NCBI GenBank assembly: GCA_903871605.1 | Contig: CAIQHF010000018.1 | Span: forward strand, 1 to 64,000 | DNA length: 64,000 nt | From: an uncultured Sphingomonadaceae bacterium | GTDB lineage: Bacteria > Pseudomonadota > Alphaproteobacteria > Sphingomonadales > Sphingomonadaceae | Direction: 5' to 3' | Shown here: in pieces, positions 52,617 through 60,784 of the stretch | Layout: each line of letters begins with the position of its first letter | Numbering within the stretch: position 1 is the stretch's first letter | Made by a program: the position numbers and the translations under genes | The notes under the pieces: generated by a model | Databases searched by the model: none | Seen by the model: only the letters and a program-made list of their open reading frames with translations | What the model was told of the DNA's origin: nothing

Positions 52617-52856
52617 GTGCCTCGTTTCTTCTTCCATATCGACGATCATGTTCACGAGATTGACGAGGACGGCCAGGAACTGGTCAGCGCGGCCGAGGCG
52701 CGCGTCCAGGCGATCATCTTCGCGGGGGCGCTGCTGCGCGACGATCCCAATCTGATCTGGGACGGCGAGGGCTTCGAGGTGCGCGTCACCGATGAAGCGG
52801 GCAAGCCGGTGACCACCGTCCATGTCAGCGCGACCGACGCCGAACCGGGCAGCTGA
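52617..52856 (+). CDS. DUF6894 small protein
   Basis: 79 aa starting at GTG with GGGAGG upstream: VPRFFFHIDDHVHEIDEDG, AAEARVQAIIFAGALL, then FEVRVTDEAGKPVTTVHV. This is the classic DUF6894 layout (strand, helix, two strands). The function is unknown; these proteins are very common near regulators in rhizobia and sphingomonads. It follows the Crp/Fnr gene by 66 bp and may be co-transcribed. Confidence 0.78.
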   Translation: MPRFFFHIDDHVHEIDEDGQELVSAAEARVQAIIFAGALLRDDPNLIWDGEGFEVRVTDEAGKPVTTVHVSATDAEPGS

Positions 52857-52863
52857 TCATGCG

Positions 52864-53373
52864 TCAGGCGCGCGGCACGAAGCGCATCGCGACGCCGTTC
52901 ATGCAGTAGCGCAGCCCGGTCGGCTTTGGGCCATCGTCGAACACATGGCCGAGATGACCCGCGCAGCGCGCGCAATGCACCTCGGTCCGCTCCTCTCCGA
53001 GCGACGTGTCGACGCGCTCGCCGATCGCGTGCGGCAGATGGTCGGTGAAGCTCGGCCAGCCCGTGCCGCTGTCGAATTTGGTCGTGCTGGCGAACAGCGG
53101 CAGCGCGCACCCGCCGCAGACGAACAACCCACGGCGATGCTCGCTGTTGAGCGGGCTCGAGAAAGGCGGTTCGGTCGCCGCCTGGCGGAGCACCGCATAG
53201 GCCTGGGGCGCGAGCCGCTTGCGCCATTCGGCGTCGGACAATCTGAAGCCAGGCGTCGCGGCGCGCGCGGTATCGTCATCGGCGGGGAGCAGCCGCCAGG
53301 CGACCGCCGCGACCGCGACCGAGGCGAACAGGCTGAGGAAGACTCGGCGATCGAAGGCGGTTGGCTGTGTCAT
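52864..53373 (-). CDS. msrB: Tat-exported peptide-methionine (R)-S-oxide reductase
   Basis: 169-aa MsrB. The N-terminus has a twin-arginine signal (DRRVFLSLFASVAVAAVAW), which is unusual since most MsrB enzymes are cytosolic. The domain is complete: zinc-binding CGGC and CARC pairs, FDSGTGWPSF, GHLGHVFDDGP and the catalytic Cys in GLRYCMNG. It would repair oxidised Met in periplasmic proteins. ATG 53373 was preferred to the adjacent GTG. Confidence 0.92.
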   Translation of the reverse strand: MTQPTAFDRRVFLSLFASVAVAAVAWRLLPADDDTARAATPGFRLSDAEWRKRLAPQAYAVLRQAATEPPFSSPLNSEHRRGLFVCGGCALPLFASTTKFDSGTGWPSFTDHLPHAIGERVDTSLGEERTEVHCARCAGHLGHVFDDGPKPTGLRYCMNGVAMRFVPRA

Positions 53374-53458
53374 CACCGCATATACGTTCGGCGACGGCCT
53401 TCGGATTACACATTAGGCACTTTTGTTTTTGCGGGCCTCGGCGCGGTGAGACGTCGCC

Positions 53459-53980
53459 TCAGAAAGCGAGGCACGCCTGGCGCGGGCCGGGCGCGGGCTC
53501 GCCGCCGCGCTCGAGCGCGAGCAGATATCGTTTCGCCGCGATCCCGCCCGCAAAACCCGTCAGCGCGCCCGTGCTGCCGACGACCCGGTGACAGGGCGCA
53601 ACGATCGAGATCGGGTTGCGGCCGTTGGCGGCGCCCACCGCCCGACAGGCGTCGGGCCGGCCGATCTGTCGCGCGATCTCGGCATAGCTGCGCGTTTCGC
53701 CGAACGGGATCGTCAGTAGCGCCTGCCACACCTGCTGCTGGAAGACGGTGCCGTTGAATGCGAGCGGCAGGTCGAAGGCCGTCAGCCGACCCGCGAAATA
53801 GGCATCGAGCTGGCGCGCCGTCTCGACCAGCAGCGGATGGTCGGGCGCCTCGATCCGTGCGCCGTGCGGGACGCGCGCGGGATCGTCATCCTCCCACAGG
53901 ATCGCGGTCAGCGCCTCGTCGTCGGCGACCAAGGTGAGCGCGCCGACCGGCGAGGCGATCGTCTTGAAGCAGGCGGGCAT
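53459..53980 (-). CDS. ogt: Methylated-DNA-protein-cysteine methyltransferase
   Basis: 173-aa repair protein removing O6-alkylguanine. The active-site motif NPISIVAPCHRVVGSTG is intact, as is FQQQVWQALLTIPFGETRSYAE (in parts) of the HTH/recognition region. There is no Ada-type regulatory domain, so it is the Ogt class. It is divergent from fumC. Confidence 0.93.
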   Translation of the reverse strand: MPACFKTIASPVGALTLVADDEALTAILWEDDDPARVPHGARIEAPDHPLLVETARQLDAYFAGRLTAFDLPLAFNGTVFQQQVWQALLTIPFGETRSYAEIARQIGRPDACRAVGAANGRNPISIVAPCHRVVGSTGALTGFAGGIAAKRYLLALERGGEPAPGPRQACLAF

Positions 53981-54052
53981 GGCGTCATGCTACAGCATGG
54001 CACAGGCCTTGCCTACGGGCGTTGGGCGGACACGCGGCAGGGAGCTTGTCGG

Positions 54053-55510
54053 ATGGCGGACGAGAATAGGGCATATCGGCTGCGCGACGTGCCGATCGGC
54101 ATCGCCGCTGCCGGCTTGCGCGAGGAATATGATTCGATGGGCGCGTCGCAGGTGCCCGCAGAGCGCTATTGGGGCTCGCAGACGCAGCGCTCGCTCCACC
54201 ATTTCGCGATCGGCGAGGATCGGATGCCCAAGCCGCTCTACCACGCCTACGCGATCGTCAAGAAGGCGGCGGCGATCGTCAATACGCGGGGCGGGCGGCT
54301 CGATGCCGTGCTCGCGCAGGCGATCATCCAGGCGTGCGACGAGGCGATCGCGGGCGCGCTCGACGATCATTTCCCGCTCTATGTCTGGCAGACGGGATCC
54401 GGCACGCAATCCAACATGAACCTCAACGAGGTGATCTCGAACCGCGCGATTCAGTTGCTCGGCGGCGCGATCGGCAGCCAGACTCCCGTTCATCCCAATG
54501 ATCACGTCAATATGGGCCAGTCCTCCAACGACAGTTTCCCGACCGCGATGCACATCGCGACTCTGTCGGCGATCGACGAGGGGCTGGTGCCGCGCGCGGA
54601 CGCGCTGGCGTGCGCGATCGAGGCAAAGGCCGCGCAGTGGATGGACGTGGTCAAGACCGGGCGCACGCACCTCCAGGATGCGGTGCCGCTGACCGTCGGG
54701 CAGGAATGGTCGGGCTGGGCACATCAGATCCGCGACGCGATCCGCCGCATCGAGGAATCGCGCGCCGGGCTTTATGAACTCGCGGCGGGCGGCACCGCGG
54801 TCGGCACCGGGATCAACGCGCCGCCGGGCTTTTCGCGCGCGATCGCCGAGGAGATCGCCGCGCTCACCGGCAAGCCCTTTGTCACCGCGCCCAACAAGTT
54901 CGCCGCGCAAGGCTCGCTCGATGCGTCGGTCGCGACGATGGCGGCGATCCGCGGACTGGCGGTCGCGTGCATGAAGATCGCCAACGACATGCGCTGGCTC
55001 GCCTCCGGTCCGCGCTGCGGAATCGGCGAACTCAAGCTTCCGCCCAACGAGCCGGGTTCGTCGATCATGCCCGGCAAGGTCAATCCGACGCAATGCGAGG
55101 CGATGGTGATGGTCTGCATACAGGTGATCGGCGAGGATGCCGCGGTCGCCTTCGCGGGGAGCCAGGGCAATTTCGAGCTGAACGCGATGCGGCCGATCAT
55201 CATCGCCAATCTGCTCCATTCGGCGCGCATCCTCGGCGATTCGTGCGAGATGCTGCGGCTGCATTCGGTCGAAGGCACCGCGCTCAACCGCGCGCGGATC
55301 GACGAGACGGTGTCCCAGTCGCTGATGCTGGTGACCGCGCTCTCGCCCGCGATCGGCTATGACAGCGCGGCGCATATCGCCGAGGCGGCCGATGCCAACG
55401 GCACGACGTTGCGCGAAGAGGCGATCAGATCGGGGAAGATCGATGCCGCGACATTCGACCGGCTTGCCGATCCGCGTGCGTTGGTCGGCAAGGGGCTCGC
55501 CGGCGCCTGA
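54053..55510 (+). CDS. fumC: Fumarate hydratase class II
   Basis: 485-aa iron-independent fumarase of the TCA cycle. The signature GSSIMPGKVNP, plus TGSGTQSNMNLNEV and GRTHLQDAVPLTVGQE, identify it. It is about 20 residues longer than typical FumC because of an N-terminal extension (MADENRAYRLRDVPIGIAA) before the usual EEYDSMG. The ATG with GGGAG upstream supports the longer form. Confidence 0.94.
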   Translation: MADENRAYRLRDVPIGIAAAGLREEYDSMGASQVPAERYWGSQTQRSLHHFAIGEDRMPKPLYHAYAIVKKAAAIVNTRGGRLDAVLAQAIIQACDEAIAGALDDHFPLYVWQTGSGTQSNMNLNEVISNRAIQLLGGAIGSQTPVHPNDHVNMGQSSNDSFPTAMHIATLSAIDEGLVPRADALACAIEAKAAQWMDVVKTGRTHLQDAVPLTVGQEWSGWAHQIRDAIRRIEESRAGLYELAAGGTAVGTGINAPPGFSRAIAEEIAALTGKPFVTAPNKFAAQGSLDASVATMAAIRGLAVACMKIANDMRWLASGPRCGIGELKLPPNEPGSSIMPGKVNPTQCEAMVMVCIQVIGEDAAVAFAGSQGNFELNAMRPIIIANLLHSARILGDSCEMLRLHSVEGTALNRARIDETVSQSLMLVTALSPAIGYDSAAHIAEAADANGTTLREEAIRSGKIDAATFDRLADPRALVGKGLAGA

Positions 55511-55571
55511 ACGCCGCGCCGGCGTTGCACGCCGTCGTTTCGGGCGATATCTTGATGCAGATCAGTGCGCC

Positions 55572-55805
55572 ATGCATGACGGTTTCTGGTGCGAGGATAT
55601 GCGTACAGCGGATGGTGCAACACAGACGGCCGGCCAATCGGCCGCGCCGCTTGACGGACCAGCGGATGTCGTCGACGTGATCGCGGCCATGCTGCGCGCG
55701 CGGTTCGGCGATGCCTGCGTGAAGGTCGCAAGGACGCAGCTCGCCCGCGCCCCGGCCGATTGTGCGGCTAGGTGGAGCGCGGTTCTGGCGCGTCTCGATC
55801 GCTGA
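55572..55805 (+). CDS. Unknown small protein, 77 aa
   Basis: Not recognised. It starts MHDGFWCEDMRTADGA and has a helical C-terminal half (VVDVIAAMLRARFGDACVKVARTQL). It lies 61 bp after fumC and converges with a second small gene, overlapping it by 38 bp. It could be a real regulator-sized protein or a chance frame. Confidence 0.4.
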   Translation: MHDGFWCEDMRTADGATQTAGQSAAPLDGPADVVDVIAAMLRARFGDACVKVARTQLARAPADCAARWSAVLARLDR

Positions 55806-56013
55806 CCAATCCACCGGAGACCACAGCGACGGAGATTTCGAGCCGGCCGTCGCAGTAAATCTCGACCGATCTGGGCCGGTCGCCGCCATCGGACGCCGAG
55901 CCGAGCCGGTCCGCCAGTTCGAGCACATAGGCGCATGCCTCGCCGAGATCGGCGATCTGGCTTTGCATCGGCGATCTGCGTCCATCGGCGTGATGGACCA
56001 TGATATCGTACAT
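55768..56013 (-). CDS. Unknown small protein, 81 aa
   Basis: Not recognised. It starts MYDIMVHHADGRRSPMQSQ with a GAGGTGG element upstream. The body has a helix (LGEACAYVLELADRLG) and two strand-like parts (RPRSVEIYCDGRLEISVAVV). It is more protein-like than its convergent neighbour. It may be an uncharacterised relative of the DUF6894-type small proteins. Confidence 0.5.
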   Translation of the reverse strand: MYDIMVHHADGRRSPMQSQIADLGEACAYVLELADRLGSASDGGDRPRSVEIYCDGRLEISVAVVSGGLVSDRDAPEPRST

Positions 56014-56113
56014 GGCGAGCCCACCTCGATCTCGTTCTACGACCGAAACAAGCCGCGGTTCCGGTCGCAATACGTAAAATGACGAGCGTCGGGCGCGGGC
56101 CGCGCCGCGATGC

Positions 56114-57568
56114 TCAGCGCAGCGTCGCCTCGATCGCGGTGCGACGCTGGCGGACCCAGGTCTCGCGGCCGGAGAGGAAGGCGATCCACCCCCAGATCGC
56201 GCCGGCATGGCGGAGCAGCTGGAAGCTGAACGGCTCGGCGATCGCCGCGATCAGCGCGGGGCCTATCGCGAGGCCCTCGCGCTGCCCCGTCCAGCGGCTG
56301 TAGAGCCCGAGCGACCAGAGGTGGAAGGTGAGGTCGATCGCGATCTTGGCGATCATGATCAGCAGGATCGGCCAGGCGAGCGTGAAGCGACCGGTGACGA
56401 TCAGCCCGATCAGGATCGCAAAGGCGGTGAGGCCATAGACGGGCTGCAGCGTATCGAGTGCCTTGACCGGCATCATCGCGAGCCCGAGCGTTCCGAAACG
56501 GCGATTGCCGACCATGTCGCGGTTCCAGTGCTGTGTCTGGAGGAAGCCACCGAACCAGCGCCGCCGCTGGCGCAGGAAGGCGAGCGGGCTGGCCGGCGCA
56601 TCGGTGCTGGCGAGCGCGCCGCCGACGACGCGCACGGTCCAGTCGAGGCCGGCGTCGGTTGCGTGGCGGTGCAGCCGGTGGATCAGCTCATAATCCTCGA
56701 CCATGCTCTCGGGATCGAAGCCGCCGACCGTGATCACCGCCTCGCGCCGGAAGCCGGCGAACGCGCCCGAGATCAGCAGCAGGCTGTCCAGCCGCATCCA
56801 GGCGTAGCGCGACAGGAAGTTGCGGACATATTCATAGGTCTGGAACCAGGCGAACAGACGCCCCGACAGATGCGGCCCACAGATCGGCGCGAGCACCCCG
56901 GTCGCGGCGACCAATGCGGGCTCGCGCGCGAAGGCGTCGCGCATCGCCGCCAGCGCGCCGGGCGCGAGCAGCGTGTCGGCATCGACGGTGAGCACGATCT
57001 CGGTGTCGACGAGCTGGATCGCCGCGTTGAGCGCGCGCGCCTTGCCGCCGTGGCGAAGCCGCAGCCAGCGCAGCGCGGGCAGGCCGGGGGCGGGGGCGCT
57101 GATCTCGCCGAGCGCGGGCATCGTCAGCCCGTACAGCCGTTCCAGCACCGCGGCGCTGTCGTCGTCCGATCCGTCGTCGGCGAGCAGGATCAGCTCGGGC
57201 GGGTCACGCTGCGCGGCGAGCGTGTCGATCGTGATGCCGAGCACGCCGGCCTCGTTATGCGCGGCGACGATCACCCCCAGCGTCGGGCGCGAGGCGGGCG
57301 GCGCGAGCGGCGGCAGCGCATGGCGCAGCGGCCAGATCTGCCACGCGGTGAAGCCGAGCAGCGCGGTATCGTAGAGAATATAGGCGATGCCGACCGACCA
57401 GATGCCGACCCCCTGGCGCCAGAAGGCCTGTACGACGAGCACCGCGAACAGCAGCAGCGCGGCGATCGTGATCAGCGTGCTGACAAGCGGCACCGGCCGC
57501 GCGACGAGCCGCGGCGATTGCGCGCGGAAGGTCTCGGCGAGCGTTGGCGTCTTTGTGGGCGAGGACAT
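56114..57568 (-). CDS. Membrane-bound processive-type glycosyltransferase (GT2)
   Basis: 484-aa polytopic GT2. Two N-terminal TMs precede the GT-A domain. Motifs are VIVAAHNEAGVLG, LLADDGSDDDS, LTVDADTLLAPGAL, the acceptor-side EDYELIHRL and the QRRRW-like RQRRRWFGG. Several C-terminal TMs follow. It resembles NodC/BcsA/IcaA-like synthases of extracellular polysaccharide, but no partner synthase genes are nearby. The product is unknown. Confidence 0.9.
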   Translation of the reverse strand: MSSPTKTPTLAETFRAQSPRLVARPVPLVSTLITIAALLLFAVLVVQAFWRQGVGIWSVGIAYILYDTALLGFTAWQIWPLRHALPPLAPPASRPTLGVIVAAHNEAGVLGITIDTLAAQRDPPELILLADDGSDDDSAAVLERLYGLTMPALGEISAPAPGLPALRWLRLRHGGKARALNAAIQLVDTEIVLTVDADTLLAPGALAAMRDAFAREPALVAATGVLAPICGPHLSGRLFAWFQTYEYVRNFLSRYAWMRLDSLLLISGAFAGFRREAVITVGGFDPESMVEDYELIHRLHRHATDAGLDWTVRVVGGALASTDAPASPLAFLRQRRRWFGGFLQTQHWNRDMVGNRRFGTLGLAMMPVKALDTLQPVYGLTAFAILIGLIVTGRFTLAWPILLIMIAKIAIDLTFHLWSLGLYSRWTGQREGLAIGPALIAAIAEPFSFQLLRHAGAIWGWIAFLSGRETWVRQRRTAIEATLR

Positions 57569-57671
57569 TGGCGAAGCGCTTAGCAATCCGGGATGAACGC
57601 GGTATGGCTCGCTCTAGCCGCGGTGCGGCACCGGCGCCAGCGCCATTTGCGAATCAGTCGCAGGAGACTCG

Positions 57672-58223
57672 ATGCCCCGCTATTCCGGCCCCGCGATCAT
57701 ACTGCACTGGCTGGTCGCGCTGGGCATCGTCGCCAATGTCGCGCTCGCCTGGATCTGGCCGCATCTCGCCGATGCGCGCGTGCGGCCGGCGATCGACATG
57801 CACAAGTCGATCGGCATCACCGTGCTCGGCCTCGCGATCATGCGGCTGCTCTGGCGGCTGACGCACCGCCCGCCGCCGCTGCCGGCGAGCTATCGGCGCT
57901 GGGAGGTGGGCGCCGCGCATGCGGTGCACGGGCTGCTTTACCTGCTGATCTTCGCGATGCCGCTGACTGGCTGGATCATGGATTCGGCCTATAAGAATGC
58001 CGCGACAACGCCGATGTACTGGTTCGGCCTGTTCGAATGGCCGCGGATCGCGGCGATCCTGCACATGGCGCCGGGGCCGCGCGATCGCATCCATGACGGC
58101 TTTGGCGCCGCGCACGTCTGGCTGTCCTACGCGGTCTATGCGCTGGTCGCGCTGCACATTGCGGGTGCGCTCAAGCACCAATGGTGGGACAAGCACCGCG
58201 AGCTGCAGCGGATGCTGCCCTGA
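57672..58223 (+). CDS. Cytochrome b561
   Basis: 183-aa di-heme membrane protein with four TMs. Histidines in the expected places (ILHWLVAL, DMHKSIG, AVHGLLYLL, AHVWLSYAVYALVALH) can ligate two hemes. The proline-rich loop RLTHRPPPLP is typical. It probably passes electrons between quinol and periplasmic acceptors. An AGGAG ribosome-binding site precedes the ATG. Confidence 0.92.
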   Translation: MPRYSGPAIILHWLVALGIVANVALAWIWPHLADARVRPAIDMHKSIGITVLGLAIMRLLWRLTHRPPPLPASYRRWEVGAAHAVHGLLYLLIFAMPLTGWIMDSAYKNAATTPMYWFGLFEWPRIAAILHMAPGPRDRIHDGFGAAHVWLSYAVYALVALHIAGALKHQWWDKHRELQRMLP

Positions 58224-58266
58224 ATGCCCCTTATGGCCTCGTGGGAGCGGGCTCAGGGCGGACAGG

Positions 58267-59949
58267 CTAGGACGCGCCGCTCTCGGCCAGCCAGCGGTGG
58301 ATCGACTGGACGACGACCGATCCCTCGCCGACCCCCGAGGCGACTCGCTTGACCGAGCCCGCGCGGACGTCGCCCACAGCGTAGATGCCCGGCCGGCTCG
58401 TCGCATAGGGTGCGACCGGCGCGCGGCCGTCGGGGGCGTGGCCGGTGACGACGAAGCCTTTGTCATCGAGCGCGATGCAGCCGCCCAGCCAGTCGGTATT
58501 GGGCACCGCGCCGATCATCAGGAAGAGATTGCCGCAGTCATGCGTCTGTTCCGCCCCGCTGCGGCGGTCGCGCCAGCTCACGCGCTCGAGATAGGTGTCG
58601 CCCGCCAGCGCCGAGATCTCGCTGTGCGGATGGAGCGTGATCCGGTCCGAATCGTCGATCCGCTGGACCAGATAGGCGGACATCGTCTCGGCGAGCCCCG
58701 GCCCGCGCACGACGATATGGACGTGGCGCGCCTTGCCCGACAGGAACATCGCGGCCTGCCCCGCCGAATTGCCGCCCCCGACGATCACCACCTCGCCGCC
58801 GATGCACAGCTTCCCCTCGAGCGCGGTGGCCGCGTAGTGGATGCCCTGGCCCTCGAACCGCTCATGGCCGGCGACGTCGAGCGTGCGGTAGCGCGCGCCG
58901 GTGGCGACCACGACACAGCGCGCGGCCACGCCGTCGCCGCCGTCGAGCGCCAGCCGGAAGGGCTGGCCGCTGCAATCGAGCCCGATCGCGGGGCGCGCGA
59001 CCGCGAGCCGTGCGCCGAATTTCTGCGCCTGCACCTGCGCGCGTCCGGCCAGCGCCTGGCCCGAGATCCCGGTCGGAAAGCCCAGATAATTTTCGATCCG
59101 GCTGCTCGTGCCCGCTTGTCCGCCTGGCGCTGTCCCTTCGATCACGATCGTGTCGAGCCCTTCTGACGCGGCATAGACCGCCGCGGCGAGCCCCGCCGGC
59201 CCCGCACCGACCACCGCGACGTCGTAGATCCGGTCCGGATCGAACCCTTCGGTCAGCCCCAGCGCATCGGCGAGCGTGCTGTTGTCGGGCCGACGCAGCA
59301 CGTCGTGGCCGTGCGTCACGACGACGGGCAGCGCGTCGTCGCCGATCTGGAAACAGTCGAGCGCCGAGCGGGCGTCGGGATCGCTGTCCGTGTCGAGCAT
59401 GCGATGCGGATAGCCGTTGCGCGTGAGGAAGCTCTGGATGCGCAGCGTGTCGGCGGCATGCATGCTGCCGATCAGGATCGCGCCGCCGCCGGCGTGCTGG
59501 ATCATGCCGACGCGGCGCAGGATGAACGCGCGCAGGATGATCTCGCCGATATCGGGTTCGGCGCTGACCATCCGGCGGAAAGCGGCGCGCGGTACGCGGA
59601 TCGCAGCGCCCGCTTCCGTCGCGCGCGCCCCGACCAGCACCTCGCGCTCGTTGAACAGGTCGAGCTCGCCGGTGAACTGGTGCGGGCCGTGCGTGGTGAC
59701 GACGACCTCGTCGCCATGCGCGTCGGTCTGCACCATCGCCACCGCGCCGTCGGTCAGCAGGAAGAAGTCGACCCCGCGATCGCCCTCGCGAAACAGCGTG
59801 TCGCCCGCCGCGAATCGCTCCTCGCGGCCATAGTGGCGGATCCGCTCGGCCATGTCGGTATTGAGATGCGGAAAGGTCTGCGCCGGGCGCGCATAAGGAT
59901 CGCTGCTATCGTCGTCGCCAGCCGCGGGCGGATCGGGCAGGTCGGCCAT
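58267..59949 (-). CDS. cNMP-binding-domain thioredoxin-reductase-like flavoprotein without CxxC
   Basis: 560-aa three-part protein. The N-terminal cyclic-nucleotide-binding domain (about 30-150) includes FREGDRGVDFFLLTDG. A thioredoxin/glutaredoxin-like middle (about 155-225) has GSMHAAD where a CxxC would be. A C-terminal thioredoxin-reductase flavoprotein follows, with FAD motif VAVVGAGPAGLAAAVYAAS and NADPH motif VVIVGGGNSAGQAA. The reductase disulfide CxxC is replaced (HYAATALEG), so it cannot act as a normal TrxR. It shares one base with the UBP zinc-finger gene upstream (TGATG), indicating a functional pair. Confidence 0.9.
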   Translation of the reverse strand: MADLPDPPAAGDDDSSDPYARPAQTFPHLNTDMAERIRHYGREERFAAGDTLFREGDRGVDFFLLTDGAVAMVQTDAHGDEVVVTTHGPHQFTGELDLFNEREVLVGARATEAGAAIRVPRAAFRRMVSAEPDIGEIILRAFILRRVGMIQHAGGGAILIGSMHAADTLRIQSFLTRNGYPHRMLDTDSDPDARSALDCFQIGDDALPVVVTHGHDVLRRPDNSTLADALGLTEGFDPDRIYDVAVVGAGPAGLAAAVYAASEGLDTIVIEGTAPGGQAGTSSRIENYLGFPTGISGQALAGRAQVQAQKFGARLAVARPAIGLDCSGQPFRLALDGGDGVAARCVVVATGARYRTLDVAGHERFEGQGIHYAATALEGKLCIGGEVVIVGGGNSAGQAAMFLSGKARHVHIVVRGPGLAETMSAYLVQRIDDSDRITLHPHSEISALAGDTYLERVSWRDRRSGAEQTHDCGNLFLMIGAVPNTDWLGGCIALDDKGFVVTGHAPDGRAPVAPYATSRPGIYAVGDVRAGSVKRVASGVGEGSVVVQSIHRWLAESGAS

Positions 59950-60254
59950 CAATAATAACGCGGGATCGGGCCGCGCTGCGGCGTCCGGTCGGGCAGATCC
60001 AGGAAGGTCTCGTCGACATAGCACCAGCCCCAGCCCTCGGGCGGGTCATAGCCCTCGATGATCGGATGCGCGGTTGCGTGGAAGTGCGCGGTCGCATGGC
60101 GGTTGGGCGAGTCGTCACAACAGCCGACATGCCCGCACGTCCGGCAGAGCCGCAGGTGCAGCCAGATGCTGCCCGACCGCAGGCACTCCTCGCATCCGAG
60201 CGTGCCCGGCGTCACCGTCTCGATCGTCGCCAAGTGGTTGCATTCGTCCGGCAT
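59949..60254 (-). CDS. UBP-type zinc-finger protein
   Basis: 101-aa protein consisting mostly of a ZnF-UBP domain: CEECLRSGSIWLHLRLC, TCGHVGCCDDSPNRHATAHF, then HPIIEGYDPPEGWGWCYVD. In eukaryotes such fingers bind ubiquitin C-termini; in bacteria they are often coupled to TrxR-like flavoproteins, as here. The start is the Met before PDECNHLATIE. Confidence 0.88.
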   Translation of the reverse strand: MPDECNHLATIETVTPGTLGCEECLRSGSIWLHLRLCRTCGHVGCCDDSPNRHATAHFHATAHPIIEGYDPPEGWGWCYVDETFLDLPDRTPQRGPIPRYY

Positions 60255-60361
60255 CGTGTTCGATCCTCCCGCTGCGGGACGTGTCAGCCTAGCATGCGAC
60301 CAAACGACCGGCAAAAATTGGTTTCATGCGAGCCATTGTCCCTATACAGCGCTGTGCTGCA

Positions 60362-60709
60362 ATGCATCATTCAGCCCCGACCTCCGATCAGGCGGCGATC
60401 GCCGACCTCACTGACACCAATCGCGTCATCGTCTTCGAAGCGATCGCGCGACGGATGTGCGTCGATGCCGTCTATAACCGCATGGCGATGCGGCTCGCGC
60501 CGCACATCCTCTATACGCGCCACGACGATCTGTTCGTCGATGCGGTGACGCTCAGCCGCGATGGCCAGCCGCCGCGCGAGATCAAGATCGGCGCCTTCAA
60601 GCTTTCGGGGCTGCGCGACATGGCGATCTCGACGACATCGTTCGTGCCGCAGCGCGTGTTCGACGCCAACGACGTCAAATATCGCGACGTAACGCTCTTC
60701 ACCGTCTGA
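60362..60709 (+). CDS. Small WYL-like unknown protein
   Basis: 115 aa. The order of elements (AIARRMCVDAVYNRMAMRLAP, HILYTRHDDLFVDAVTLS, REIKIGAFKLSGLRDM) recalls the ligand-binding half of a WYL domain without its HTH. Small stand-alone versions occur in sphingomonads and have no known role. It is divergent from the UBP zinc-finger gene. Confidence 0.6.
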   Translation: MHHSAPTSDQAAIADLTDTNRVIVFEAIARRMCVDAVYNRMAMRLAPHILYTRHDDLFVDAVTLSRDGQPPREIKIGAFKLSGLRDMAISTTSFVPQRVFDANDVKYRDVTLFTV

Positions 60710-60784
60710 GCCCTGTCGTATCGCGGCGCTTGTGCCCGCGGTCCGCGCCCGGCAGTCTGCTTCCGACAGCAGAGGACGATCGCG

